From Acidobacteriota bacterium (GTDB lineage: Bacteria > Acidobacteriota > Polarisedimenticolia > JAPUKU01): 48,302 nucleotides of DNA. A program made the translations under genes and the position numbers. Where the stretch lies: assembly GCA_027295505.1 (NCBI GenBank), contig JAPUKU010000222.1, positions 1-48,302 of the forward strand. Reading direction: 5' to 3'. The notes beneath the pieces are model-generated. The model was not told where the DNA came from and made no database searches. It saw only the letters and a list, made by a program, of their open reading frames with translations. Below, piece by piece: positions 1 to 8,732 of this stretch; within the stretch, counting starts at the first letter, position 1; each line of letters begins with the position of its first letter.

Positions 1-177
1 GACGTCCATGATGGTTGCGTCCTTGCTGACCGATTCGGGTGCCGCGCTCATCGCCCGATCTATCTTCCCGCGCTTCGATTCCTCTGCCGCACGAGGTGAG
101 AATTCCACGGCTGCAATTGATGCCAGCACCACCGCAATCCACAAAACCCCGGGGCTCACAATTTTCTTCACGTTCAT
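1..177 (-). CDS. Partial exported protein of unknown function (N-terminal 59 codons)
   Basis: The reading frame starts at the ATG at 177-175 and stays open to the window edge, so only the N-terminus is seen. A strong ribosome binding site, CAGGAGG, lies just upstream. The protein begins with a short basic segment (MNVKKIV) and a hydrophobic stretch of about 15 residues ending near an alanine-rich site, which looks like a signal peptide. After it comes a mixed charged segment containing RAMSAAP and SKDATIMD. Similar wording occurs in small exported proteins of Acidobacteriota and related phyla, but I cannot assign a function. A weak -10-like TACAAT lies on the minus strand near 201-206. Confidence 0.6.
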   Translation of the reverse strand, partial: MNVKKIVSPGVLWIAVVLASIAAVEFSPRAAEESKRGKIDRAMSAAPESVSKDATIMDV

Positions 178-254
178 GTCCTCCTGTTTAGATTTGGTTC
201 GATTGTAACAGGAGCCGGGAGGATTCTGCGTCTCTCCTTCCCGAACGGCCGATT

Positions 255-998
255 TCACAGCAGCAGCCGGGCGGCCGAGATGAGCATCGCGGCGCCGATG
301 ACCCGGCTGAACCAGAGTTCCGATATCCGGAATAATAATCGATCTCCGCAGTAGAGCCCGGTCAGAACCAGGGGTATGGCGCCGGCAGCCAGCAGAAGGA
401 TATTCAGCGAGTACATGCCGGTGGCCGTGTAGGTGATCACACGGATGGTCGCCGACACCAGCAGGACACGCACAAGCACCCGGCGGAGGACCTCCTTGGT
501 GAGAAAGCTGCCCAGGTAGGTAGCGATCAGGATGCCGGTGAGCCCGAAGAAGCCGCCGAAGATGCCGGTAGAGAGGGCGACCACCGTGTCTTTCGGTTGG
601 GTCTTCACGGGCAGCTCGGCCATCAAGGTTTTTCCTTGTCTGCTGATCCTGCCGAACAGGAACCACACTCCTGTGAGAGCGACTACGACCGCCAGAAGGA
701 AGGAAAAATCCCGGGGCGGCACAAGCTTGAGAAACAGTCCCCCGATGAGGCTTCCCGCCCCCATGGCGACTGCGATCGGGATCCAGAAGCCAGGACTGAT
801 CGAGGTGCGGTCCTTGCAGGCGATCAGAGTGTTGCTCACAAGGTCCAGGAACGCGATCAGGAGCACCGCCTCCTGAGCGCCGATCAGCACCGCGGCAACC
901 GGCACGATCAGAAGACCCGGTCCGAACCCGGTCAGACCCTTCAGCACGAAGGCGAGAAAGACGACGGGCAAGACCGCAAGAAATTCAGGGGTGGTCAA
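255..998 (-). CDS. TauE/SafE family membrane permease
   Basis: The protein is 247 residues and almost entirely hydrophobic, with about eight predicted membrane spans. It opens with a stretch containing KGLTGFGPGLL, typical of the TauE/SafE (DUF81) family of putative sulfite, sulfonate or organic-anion exporters. A second half-repeat near residue 150 (GIFGGFFGLTGI) mirrors the first, as expected for this duplicated fold. The start is a TTG at 998 that overlaps the stop of the upstream amidohydrolase (TTGA), so the two genes are probably translationally coupled. The substrate cannot be read from the sequence. Confidence 0.85.
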   Translation of the reverse strand: MTTPEFLAVLPVVFLAFVLKGLTGFGPGLLIVPVAAVLIGAQEAVLLIAFLDLVSNTLIACKDRTSISPGFWIPIAVAMGAGSLIGGLFLKLVPPRDFSFLLAVVVALTGVWFLFGRISRQGKTLMAELPVKTQPKDTVVALSTGIFGGFFGLTGILIATYLGSFLTKEVLRRVLVRVLLVSATIRVITYTATGMYSLNILLLAAGAIPLVLTGLYCGDRLLFRISELWFSRVIGAAMLISAARLLL

Positions 999-2659
999 CG
1001 AGTGGGGGCCTGGGGTTCAGCCGTTCTGGCGTCCGCCACGATCCGGCGCACGTCCTCGAGAAGAGATCGGGCGTCGTAGATGATCCCGTCCTTCAGCGTC
1101 CAGCGTACTCCCCCGACACGCCGGACTTTTCCGGTCTCATCGTCCAGATGGATGGCTCCCGTTCCGTAAAGAGTCTTGAAGTTGGCAAGAGGGTTCTCAT
1201 CAACGATCAATAGATCCGCACGCTTTCCGACCTCGACAGAGCCAATCTCGTCCTCCATGCCGAGCAGCTCCGCCCCGCTCAGGGTCGCCGCGCGCACGAC
1301 CTCGAGCGGGTGAAAACCGGCTTCCTGAAGAAGCTCCAGCTCGCGGATGTACGCGAACCCGAACAGCTTGTAGATGAATCCGGCATCATCACCCACCGCT
1401 ACCCGGCCACCCTTGTTCTTGAAATCGTTCAGGAAGGCCATCCAGCGGCGGTAGTTGCGCTTCCAGGCGATCTCGTCGGTGGTTGTCCAGTTGAACCAGT
1501 AAGCACCGTGGGCCTCGCGGCTGGGCTGGTACCAGCGCCAGAGGCTCGGCAACGTGTAATCGTCGTGCCACTCCGCGCGCATGGCTCGCATCAGATCACG
1601 GCTCGCTTCGTAGATGGTGAGCGTCGGGACGAGCGTGAAGTCGCGCTCGAGAAGCCTGTCGATGACTTCGTTCCACCGCTGGCTTCCCGGAGTGGCTGCC
1701 TGTTCCCACAACCTTCCCGCCTCACCGAAACGGTGCTGCTCGTCGTTGTAGTTGTAATCTGCCGGATAGTCCTGAAGCGTGCGGTCGGTGAAGAGCGCTT
1801 CAGGCAGGCCGTACCAGTGCTCCATGCTGGTCAGCCCCCAGCTCGAGGTATCGAGGACATTCATGCGCGCAACCGCCAGCTGGGCGTGGTGGCAGGCAGT
1901 CTCGAGGCCGCGCTTTTTGGCCTCGTCCAGAGCGGCCTGCATCACCTCCGGCGGAGCGCCGACAAACTTGATCCCGTCGGCACCTCTGACGGCGATTGCT
2001 TTCACCCACATCCGCGCCTCCTCGGGGGTCGTGATACTGCCAGGTAACTCGACATCGACCGGGAAGAATGCGTAGGCGGCGATACGCGGCGCTGTGATCT
2101 CTCCGGCAGCGCTGCGGCGCTTGTGCGCGAGCGTCCAATCGAGACCGTTGAATGAGCCTGCCTCCCGAACCGTGGTGATACCGTGTCCCAGCCAGAGCTT
2201 GAAGACGTACTCGGCCGGGGGCACCTCACCGGCAAGTCCATGCTGCGGAGTGGCAATGTGGGCGTGCGCGTTGATGAAACCCGGCAGCACGTACATCCCG
2301 TGGGCGTCGATCTCATGGTCTCCGCCGGCGGGCCGCCGGTTCTCGCGAATCGGCACCTTCGGATACCCGACGCTCACGATCTGGGTGATCCGTCCCCCCT
2401 CGATGACAATGTCCACCGGCCCCACAGGCGGCGCTCCGGCACCGTCGATCAGTGTTCCGCCGCGGATCACCAGCCGGGGGAACGGCCCCCGCCCTTCCTG
2501 TTTCGACGGCGCGGCGGCACCGGGAGTGAGCCCACTGGCCGCCATGAAATCACTGTATTCCTCACCAGGCTCCGGTGTGTCTTTCACCTCGTCCGCCCCG
2601 GCCGGCACAATCATCAGCCAAGAACAAAGAATGCACACCCCAAAAAACATCGGCTTCAT
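995..2659 (-). CDS. Secreted amidohydrolase-family metal-dependent hydrolase
   Basis: This is an amidohydrolase-superfamily protein (imidazolonepropionase/prolidase-like type) of 554 residues. An N-terminal signal peptide (MKPMFFGVCILCSW) points to export. A beta-sandwich segment (GGTLIDGAG) leads to the first metal site NAHAHIA. Later histidines (ACHHAQ, SMEHWYG) and the aspartate in VGDDAGF fit the rest of the binuclear metal site. The C-terminal block (GSVEVGKRADLLIVDENP) is typical of the superfamily. An ATG lies 21 bases further upstream, but the start at 2659 has a GGAG five bases before it and directly precedes the signal peptide. It sits in a run with a beta-lactamase-like lipoprotein upstream and a permease downstream. 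The substrate is unknown. Confidence 0.85.
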   Translation of the reverse strand: MKPMFFGVCILCSWLMIVPAGADEVKDTPEPGEEYSDFMAASGLTPGAAAPSKQEGRGPFPRLVIRGGTLIDGAGAPPVGPVDIVIEGGRITQIVSVGYPKVPIRENRRPAGGDHEIDAHGMYVLPGFINAHAHIATPQHGLAGEVPPAEYVFKLWLGHGITTVREAGSFNGLDWTLAHKRRSAAGEITAPRIAAYAFFPVDVELPGSITTPEEARMWVKAIAVRGADGIKFVGAPPEVMQAALDEAKKRGLETACHHAQLAVARMNVLDTSSWGLTSMEHWYGLPEALFTDRTLQDYPADYNYNDEQHRFGEAGRLWEQAATPGSQRWNEVIDRLLERDFTLVPTLTIYEASRDLMRAMRAEWHDDYTLPSLWRWYQPSREAHGAYWFNWTTTDEIAWKRNYRRWMAFLNDFKNKGGRVAVGDDAGFIYKLFGFAYIRELELLQEAGFHPLEVVRAATLSGAELLGMEDEIGSVEVGKRADLLIVDENPLANFKTLYGTGAIHLDDETGKVRRVGGVRWTLKDGIIYDARSLLEDVRRIVADARTAEPQAPTR

Positions 2660-2672
2660 GATGGCTCCATGG

Positions 2673-3845
2673 TCACTCATGCGTGGTCTTCACAGCCTCC
2701 AGAACATGGTCGAACAGAATGTGTGCGGAGATCGATTCGATGTCGTAGATGTTCCATCCCGTGAAAACCGCGATCAGATCATCTTCAGGAACGACGAAGA
2801 GCCGCTGCCCTCCATACCCCCAGGCCGAGTAAATGTGCGCCTTGCCGGGGTTCGTGTACGGCAGCAACCACCACTTGTACCCGTAGCCATAGACAAGACC
2901 TGAGTGAGGTAGTTCGGTCACATGGTACCGGGTCGATTCCTGGACCCACCCTTCGGGCAGCAGCCGCTCATCGTCCCAGACACCATCTTTCAGGTACAGG
3001 TACCCGAACTTCGCCAGGTCGTGGGGAGTCAGGTACAGGCCTCCTTCCGTATCCGGGAGACCCGTCGGGATACGTTTCCAATAATATTCACGGATGCCGA
3101 GCGGCGTGAAAAGATGACGCTCGGCGTATTCATCAACGTAGGAGCCGGTGGCTTCCCAGATGATATGTGAGAGAAGCTGCGTGGCCCCGCTGTTATAGAC
3201 AAAAACCGTGCCCGGCTCATGAGCCATGGGACGGCTCAGGACAAACTCTATCCAGTCCTCGCTGTGCTCCATCTGCCCACACGTATTCCGCGCGTCGGTA
3301 TACGGATAGGTGTCCTCGTCCCAGTCGATCCCGGCCCTCATGGTCAGGAGATCCTCGAGAGTAATTCGCTGCTTTGCCTGCTCGCTGTCCTGAGCTGGGT
3401 AGTTCTCGAAAAAGCTCTGGATCTCGACATCCACTCCGGGAAGCTCCTGGCGGCCGATGGCAATTCCGATCAGTGCGGAGGTCAGGGTCTTGGTGGCCGA
3501 TTGAATCGTGTGAAGCGGTGTGTCCCTGTAGTACGGGTGCCAGTCAGGGTCGTAGTAGTTATACATGCCTCTCGGAGCATCCAGCCCGGCGTTGATGTGC
3601 TCATAGTCGTGCATGTACGACCTGTCATAAACCATGTGGCCGTGGCGGATGATCAACATGTGATCGATGTAGCCATGCTTTCCGTCAACGAACTCCTGGT
3701 CCAGCCGAGCAAGCACTGCCGCGTCCATCCCCTGCTCCTCAGGGGATGAAACCGGCCATCCGTTCGTCGGCCAGATTTCCTGTTTATCGCCGCCCGCCTG
3801 ACACGAAACGCACAGGACGAGCACGCCCAGCAGATGGAATTTCAA
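2673..3845 (-). CDS. Beta-lactamase-family serine hydrolase, probable lipoprotein
   Basis: This protein of about 390 residues belongs to the class C beta-lactamase/penicillin-binding-protein fold family (COG1680). The catalytic SxxK is SATK at residues 116-119, and a YNS motif follows near residue 225. The start is a TTG at 3845, preceded by AGGAGG with seven bases spacing. This start gives a short hydrophobic leader ending in CVSCQAGG, so the protein is probably lipidated at Cys15, although the lipobox is imperfect. The frame stays open further upstream, but that part is antisense-like and arginine-rich and is not credible. The TTG overlaps the TGA of the upstream gene (TTGA). The role may be esterase or peptidase rather than antibiotic resistance. 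Confidence 0.85.
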   Translation of the reverse strand: MKFHLLGVLVLCVSCQAGGDKQEIWPTNGWPVSSPEEQGMDAAVLARLDQEFVDGKHGYIDHMLIIRHGHMVYDRSYMHDYEHINAGLDAPRGMYNYYDPDWHPYYRDTPLHTIQSATKTLTSALIGIAIGRQELPGVDVEIQSFFENYPAQDSEQAKQRITLEDLLTMRAGIDWDEDTYPYTDARNTCGQMEHSEDWIEFVLSRPMAHEPGTVFVYNSGATQLLSHIIWEATGSYVDEYAERHLFTPLGIREYYWKRIPTGLPDTEGGLYLTPHDLAKFGYLYLKDGVWDDERLLPEGWVQESTRYHVTELPHSGLVYGYGYKWWLLPYTNPGKAHIYSAWGYGGQRLFVVPEDDLIAVFTGWNIYDIESISAHILFDHVLEAVKTTHE

Positions 3846-4861
3846 CAGGATCCCTCCTTGCCGTCTTTCGTTCCGGCCGGGGCCTCCGGTGGCGCAGGCT
3901 CCTGAGGTGTCGTTGATCCCTGGCGCATCTTCCTGTGATCCGGAAGGAGCAGCAGCACCGCGTTGATGGCCGGAATGCCCCAGAGGATCAGTGCCACGAT
4001 CAGGCGATCCCGCCACGCGTGGCCGTTCACGCTCTTTGAAAGCTCCCACCAGTGCGGGGATAGCAGTAGCGCCGGGACCATCGCCAGGAGTACAGCCAGG
4101 CGGAAAGGCCCCCGCTTGCGGCGCACCAAAGGCGCGGTCACCGGTCCCGCCTGGAGAACCAGCAGGCTCGCCATGGGCAGGCCGGCGGAGAACGGGCCCG
4201 AGGCTCGCTCGAGCATGCTCACGATTGCGGCGTGCGGGATGAGCAGGCCCAGTCCGGGTTGGAGCACCCACGCCGCCGCCACCAGGAAGAATGCGCTGCT
4301 CCAGGTGAGGAGCGTCCAGAGCGCCGAGACGACGCGCGGCCAGCGCTTCGGTGGCCGGCGGTACAGGCACCAGCGGTGAGGCGCGGCGGCCTGGTGCGGT
4401 GACGGAGTCCGGCTCCGGAACTCGTCGGGCGCCTCGTGCGGGATGACGCCCGTCACCAGTTCGGGTGTGACATCGTCCGGCCACTGGGGGAAGTCCAGGA
4501 AATGGCCCATGAGGTAAGGCAGCCGCCGGCCGTTCTCGAGCACCAGCGTGAAAACGGTGAAACGCTGCCACGATTCCCCGGCGCGGTATAGCCGGGTCGC
4601 GAACCTCGCCGGCAGCCGCGTCGGGCTATCGTCCACGTCCACGATCGAATCGAGCGGAAGGTCGCGGCGCGAAGGATCCTTCTTCGGGTGGATCTTCCAC
4701 TGGCGCAGGTAGGGCACCTCCTCGACCAGATAGACCCGGTCCAGCCAGCGGCCATCCCTGAGAAGAACGCGGCACGGCCTCAGATCCAGGGAGCCGTCGC
4801 GGGAGGAACGCACACGCCTGAGGCGTCGCCAGAGAGGGCGGCTTAGGGTCGGGGGCTTCAT
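3842..4861 (-). CDS. Membrane protein of unknown function
   Basis: The product is 339 residues. The first 170 are soluble, rich in arginine and proline, with a beta-rich pattern (RVYLVEEVPYLRQW, FTVFTLVLENGRRL). The second half has about four hydrophobic segments (near residues 180-200, 225-245, 255-275 and 290-305), and the C-terminus is proline- and charge-rich. I do not recognise a family. It is the first gene of the leftward run with the serine hydrolase, amidohydrolase and permease, and its stop overlaps the next gene's TTG start. No Shine-Dalgarno sequence precedes the ATG, and a candidate promoter lies only a few bases upstream. Confidence 0.7.
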   Translation of the reverse strand: MKPPTLSRPLWRRLRRVRSSRDGSLDLRPCRVLLRDGRWLDRVYLVEEVPYLRQWKIHPKKDPSRRDLPLDSIVDVDDSPTRLPARFATRLYRAGESWQRFTVFTLVLENGRRLPYLMGHFLDFPQWPDDVTPELVTGVIPHEAPDEFRSRTPSPHQAAAPHRWCLYRRPPKRWPRVVSALWTLLTWSSAFFLVAAAWVLQPGLGLLIPHAAIVSMLERASGPFSAGLPMASLLVLQAGPVTAPLVRRKRGPFRLAVLLAMVPALLLSPHWWELSKSVNGHAWRDRLIVALILWGIPAINAVLLLLPDHRKMRQGSTTPQEPAPPEAPAGTKDGKEGSC

Positions 4862-4876
4862 GGGGTGCGCTCTTCA

Positions 4877-4904
4877 ATTACACCGGCAGGTTCCCGGACG
4901 TCAA
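4877..4904 (-). promoter_or_regulatory. Candidate sigma70-type promoter for the leftward run starting at 4861
   Basis: On the minus strand TTGACG (4904-4899) and TGTAAT (4882-4877) are separated by 16 bases. The predicted transcript start falls about nine bases before the ATG at 4861, leaving almost no leader. This fits the absence of a Shine-Dalgarno sequence there. Confidence 0.4.
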
Positions 4905-4986
4905 GCGAGAACACGCGGAAGCGGCGCGCCCGGCGGCGGCGTGCTACCATGCCCGGAATTATCACAAGTCCACAACCGACGGATTC

Positions 4987-5994
4987 ATGGATCCGAAGCC
5001 GCCCCTCATCCTCAGAGCGTTTGATGCCGCCGCCGCGGCGCTGGAGTCGCTCGGTGTGCAGGGGGCCCGCTGGCAGTGGCGCAAGCAGGTCTGGAGGCAC
5101 CGGCTGGAGGAGAGGATCACCACCGAGCAGAACGTGGAGCGGGCGGAGCAGGTCAGCCTGCGCATGTGCCACGATTGCCGCGCGCTCATTCCCCGCAACC
5201 TGAAGGTCTGCTCGGAGTGTGGTGTCGACCTGAGGCGCCGCATGTCCTCCGGTGGGGGCTTCCTGGAGCTCCTGTTCCCCTCGATGGGGAGCGTGACGGT
5301 CGCCCTCATCACCGCCAACTGCGCCCTCTACCTGCTGATGCTTGCCACCTGGGGAATCCAGGAGCAGGCGGGCGGATTTTTCGGCATGCTGTCTCCCCCG
5401 GGAGAGGCGCTGTTCGTGTTCGGTGGAAAGTGGACCCCCGCAGTCGCCGGCGGGGAGGTCTGGAGGCTGGTCACCGCGAACTTCCTGCACGGCGGCCTCA
5501 TCCATCTGGTGTTCAACTGCTACGCCCTGGCCAATCTGGGCCCCCTGGTCGAGAACTCGTTCGGGCGCAGGAAATTCTTCCTCATCTACCTTGCGACGGG
5601 TGTTTCAGCTTTCGCCGCCAGCGCCCTGTTCAGCCCCCGCACACTCAGCATCGGATCCTCGGGATCGATCTTCGGTCTGCTGGGTCTTGCAATCGTCTTC
5701 GGCAAGTTCCGCAGCGGCCCGCTCGGACAGGAGATCGCCCGCCAGCTCATGCGCTGGGTCTTCCTTGGCCTGATCCTGATCATGGTGCCGGGGATCGATC
5801 ATGCCGCCCACATCGGGGGATTCGCTGCCGGAGCCGGGCTGGCCATGCTCCTGGATCCCGGAGAGCCGCGCCAGGGCCCCCGGGACCAGGTTCTCCGGCT
5901 TCTGACCCTGATCGCGGTGGCGGCCGTGACCCTCTCGTTCGGGGCGATGCTGCTCTCCTACCGCGGCAACGTGGCGGCCATCACCGGCGGCTGA
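4987..5994 (+). CDS. Rhomboid-family intramembrane serine protease with N-terminal zinc ribbon
   Basis: The product is 335 residues. A cytoplasmic N-terminal part carries a CxxC...CxxC zinc ribbon (Cys61, Cys64, Cys75, Cys78). Six or seven membrane spans follow. The rhomboid signatures are all visible: HGGLIHLVFN, the catalytic GSSG serine at residue 225, and the catalytic histidine at residue 275 in DHAAHIGG. The family cleaves membrane proteins within the bilayer. The zinc ribbon probably serves regulation or substrate recruitment; that is an inference. The gene diverges from the membrane-protein gene on its left. Confidence 0.92.
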   Translation: MDPKPPLILRAFDAAAAALESLGVQGARWQWRKQVWRHRLEERITTEQNVERAEQVSLRMCHDCRALIPRNLKVCSECGVDLRRRMSSGGGFLELLFPSMGSVTVALITANCALYLLMLATWGIQEQAGGFFGMLSPPGEALFVFGGKWTPAVAGGEVWRLVTANFLHGGLIHLVFNCYALANLGPLVENSFGRRKFFLIYLATGVSAFAASALFSPRTLSIGSSGSIFGLLGLAIVFGKFRSGPLGQEIARQLMRWVFLGLILIMVPGIDHAAHIGGFAAGAGLAMLLDPGEPRQGPRDQVLRLLTLIAVAAVTLSFGAMLLSYRGNVAAITGG

Positions 5995-6121
5995 GCCGCT
6001 ACATGCCCGGGAGTCATTCTTCAGCCTTTTTTTGGCTCCGGTGCCATTGGCGGCCTTCTGCCGAAACCAGCAACCCCCTCCGGCCGTACCATACGGCGAG
6101 AACAAACTTGAGGAGGATCCC

Positions 6122-7393
6122 ATGAAGCGCAGCCTGACCACAGCTACCGTACTCATCCTTGCCCTCGGTTTCAGCACCGCGTTTATTAGCGCCGAGGTCA
6201 CCCGAACGCTCGAAGCCGACGTCCCTGTTTCAAGGGGCACCGATCTAGTGATCGAGAACCTGATCGGCTCCATGAAGGTGGTGCCCGGCTCGGGCGACAC
6301 GGTTCGCATGGTCGCCATCGTGCACGCCGAGGACGAGGAGCTCGCCGGCCTGGTGAGCATCAGTACGAAGCCAAGGAACGGTAAGACCCACCTGCGGGTC
6401 GAGTATCCGCTCGACAAGCACAGCACCATCCGGGTGCCGGAAGGACTCTCGGTCACTGCCAGCAGCGGGTTCCTGGATCGGTGGTTCGGAGGCGGCGGTA
6501 CCAAGTACGGCGACCATACCGTGAGATTCCGGGACCGAAAGGGCGTCCTGCTCTACGCCGATGTCGAGGTTCAGGTACCGGCGCTCGAGCTGGAGGCGCG
6601 CTTCAGCAACCTGGTCGGCTCGCTCCACGCGGAGCGGGTCAGCGGCAATCTGCAGTTCGAGACCCACCAGGGAGATATCAGGCTCCACTCCCTGAGAGGT
6701 GAGATCTCGACCGACATGGGTTCCGGCAACACCAAGGCGAAGGACATCGAGGGATCGTTCTCCTGTGATAGTGGCAGCGGCGACTGCGACCTGGAGGACA
6801 TGCGGGGCGAGGCGGTGACCTGCGACACCGGATCCGGGCAGATCACCCTGCGCTCGGTCAAGGTGAGCGGCCGGATCCAGGCAGACACGGGCTCCGGTGA
6901 CGTTCATGGTCAAGACCTAGAGGGCTCCTTCGAATGTAACACGGGAAGCGGTGACTGCACGCTCGACGGCCTGTCGGGGAAGACCGTCACCTGCGACACC
7001 GGCTCCGGCACGGTGCGCCTGCGCTCGGTCACGGCGGATCAGATCAGGGTCGACACAGGCTCCGGTGATGTCTTTGCCGACGGCATCAACGCGCGCGAGT
7101 TCAGAGCTGACACCGGCTCCGGCGACGTGCACATCTCGACCTCGGGGGACCGGCTCACCCGGGTCACCGCCGACACCGGAAGCGGGAACGTCAAGGTGGG
7201 ACTGCAGGCGGATGCATCATTCGAGCTGCGCGCCAGCACCGGAAGCGGCGACATCATCAGCCGCTTCGAGGACGCACAGGCCCTGGTCGAGGGCAAGGAA
7301 GTGATCGGGTACCGGCGCGGTGAGGCCAGGATCAAGCTCACGATCGACACCGGAAGCGGAAACGTGATCGTCGAGCCTACCGGAAAGAAATAG
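6122..7393 (+). CDS. DUF4097-type secreted beta-repeat protein
   Basis: The start at 6122 follows a GAGGAGG sequence and gives a clear signal peptide (MKRSLTTATVLILALG). The mature protein is a stack of beta-strand repeats typical of DUF4097/GIN-domain proteins. From about residue 205 the motif [DNS]-[TSM]-G-S-G recurs eleven times to the C-terminus, interleaved with short turns. Six cysteines fall at matched places in neighbouring repeats (SFSC, GDC and VTC, then FEC, GDC and VTC), so stacked disulfides are possible in the periplasm. Family members are often encoded near ECF sigma/anti-sigma pairs, but none is adjacent here. The function is unknown. Confidence 0.85.
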   Translation: MKRSLTTATVLILALGFSTAFISAEVTRTLEADVPVSRGTDLVIENLIGSMKVVPGSGDTVRMVAIVHAEDEELAGLVSISTKPRNGKTHLRVEYPLDKHSTIRVPEGLSVTASSGFLDRWFGGGGTKYGDHTVRFRDRKGVLLYADVEVQVPALELEARFSNLVGSLHAERVSGNLQFETHQGDIRLHSLRGEISTDMGSGNTKAKDIEGSFSCDSGSGDCDLEDMRGEAVTCDTGSGQITLRSVKVSGRIQADTGSGDVHGQDLEGSFECNTGSGDCTLDGLSGKTVTCDTGSGTVRLRSVTADQIRVDTGSGDVFADGINAREFRADTGSGDVHISTSGDRLTRVTADTGSGNVKVGLQADASFELRASTGSGDIISRFEDAQALVEGKEVIGYRRGEARIKLTIDTGSGNVIVEPTGKK

Positions 7394-7507
7394 TCCCCGC
7401 TCTCTGGAACTCTTACCCCGGCTCCGCTATTCTCTGGGCGATGGAGGGTTCCGGTTCGGCAATCGCCGGGCCGGAAACTCTCGCGCTCGAGAAGGAGGCT
7501 AGCGGCG

Positions 7508-8710
7508 ATGCGTAAAGAGATAACGCGACTGGGACGCAGGCAGTTCCTGCGCTGGGCCAGCTCGGCCGGCGCGGTCGCGGGGGCGGCCCCTTTCATTCTT
7601 GCCCACCCTCCCGGAAGCCTCACCGGCCATTCCGGAACCGAGCCGGCCCGTCAGAGCAATCACGGCTCCGAGGTTGTCCCGGCCACGGCCGGGGACACCG
7701 GCTCCGGGGTGATTCGGCTCAACGCCAACGAGAATCCGTACGGGCCCTCTCCCGCCGCACGCCGCGCCATCGAGCAGGCCATCACGGAGTCGAACCGCTA
7801 CCCGATAGCCGAGGAAGTCGAGCTCATCGGCGTCCTGGCCAAAAAGCACGATCTCTCCCGCGATCAGGTACTGCCGGGCTGCGGCTCCACCGAGCTGCTT
7901 CGTGTCGCGGTGGCCGCTCTCGCCTCTCCGGGCCGCCTGATCCTCGCGGAACCAACCTACGAAGACCCAATCTGGTACTCACGTGCCTTCGACATCAAGG
8001 CCGTCAAAGTGCCACTCGATGACCAGGGCGCCCATGACCTGCCGGCCATGGAGCGCGCGGCGGAGAAGGACGCGAGCCTGGTTTACGTTTGCAACCCCAA
8101 CAATCCTACTGGCGTCCTCGCGGACGGCAAGAAGCTGGAGGCGTTCGTGCGCCGCGCCTCTAAACGGGCCACCGTGCTCGTGGACGAGGCGTACCATGAC
8201 TACATCACCGATCCGCGCTACGCCAGCATGGTGCCGCTGGTGGCCGAGGGCCTACCGGTGGTTGTCACCCGGACGTTCTCGAAGATTTACGGCATGGCGG
8301 GCCTGAGACTCGGCTACGCGCTCAGCGACAAGAAAACCATCGAGCGCATGGCCGAGCACATCACCTTCAGCGGAGCGAACATGCTGGCCATCCACGCAGG
8401 TCTTGCGAGCCTGGGCGACCGGGCATTCGTGAAGCACTGCCGCAAGGAAAACGGGCGTGCTCGTGAAGACCTGCAGCACGCTCTCACCGAGCGCGGCTAC
8501 CCCGTATTTCAGTCGCAGACCAACTTCGTGATGTTCAAGCTGGGATCGGACGTGCGGGAGCTGATCGCGGATCTCAAGGAAGAGGGGATCCGCATCGGAC
8601 GGCCATTCCCCCCTCTGACCGACCACTGCCGGATCAGCCTCGGCACACCGGAGCAGATGGAGAGGTTCGTGGAGGCTTTCGATCGCTGGCGTCGAGCCGC
8701 AGCGGCCTGA
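7508..8710 (+). CDS. Tat-exported class I/II PLP aminotransferase (histidinol-phosphate aminotransferase-like)
   Basis: The 400-residue protein starts with a twin-arginine signal (RRQFLRW, then an Ala/Gly hydrophobic region). The catalytic domain is HisC-like: LNANENPYGPSP at the N-terminus, the PLP lysine K259 in TFSKIYGMAGLRLGY, and NPNNPTG near residue 200. Cytosolic HisC enzymes do not carry Tat signals, so histidine biosynthesis is unlikely. Tat-leader HisC-like aminotransferases are known in several phyla with unassigned substrates. The start at 7508 follows a GAAGGAGG site. It converges with the next gene, with stop codons about 22 bases apart. I considered it as the missing MfnC aminotransferase, but export argues against that. 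Confidence 0.85.
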   Translation: MRKEITRLGRRQFLRWASSAGAVAGAAPFILAHPPGSLTGHSGTEPARQSNHGSEVVPATAGDTGSGVIRLNANENPYGPSPAARRAIEQAITESNRYPIAEEVELIGVLAKKHDLSRDQVLPGCGSTELLRVAVAALASPGRLILAEPTYEDPIWYSRAFDIKAVKVPLDDQGAHDLPAMERAAEKDASLVYVCNPNNPTGVLADGKKLEAFVRRASKRATVLVDEAYHDYITDPRYASMVPLVAEGLPVVVTRTFSKIYGMAGLRLGYALSDKKTIERMAEHITFSGANMLAIHAGLASLGDRAFVKHCRKENGRAREDLQHALTERGYPVFQSQTNFVMFKLGSDVRELIADLKEEGIRIGRPFPPLTDHCRISLGTPEQMERFVEAFDRWRRAAAA

Positions 8711-8732
8711 AACCCGGGATTAAATCACCATT

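Noticed and set aside
3846-4571. Upstream extension of the serine hydrolase frame
   Set aside because: It is an alternate frame of the membrane-protein gene; the TTG at 3845 has a strong ribosome binding site and starts a lipoprotein-like leader.
7508-8710. Tat-exported HisC-like protein as MfnC or as a histidine biosynthesis enzyme
   Set aside because: The twin-arginine signal places it outside the cytoplasm, and no his or mfn gene is adjacent.
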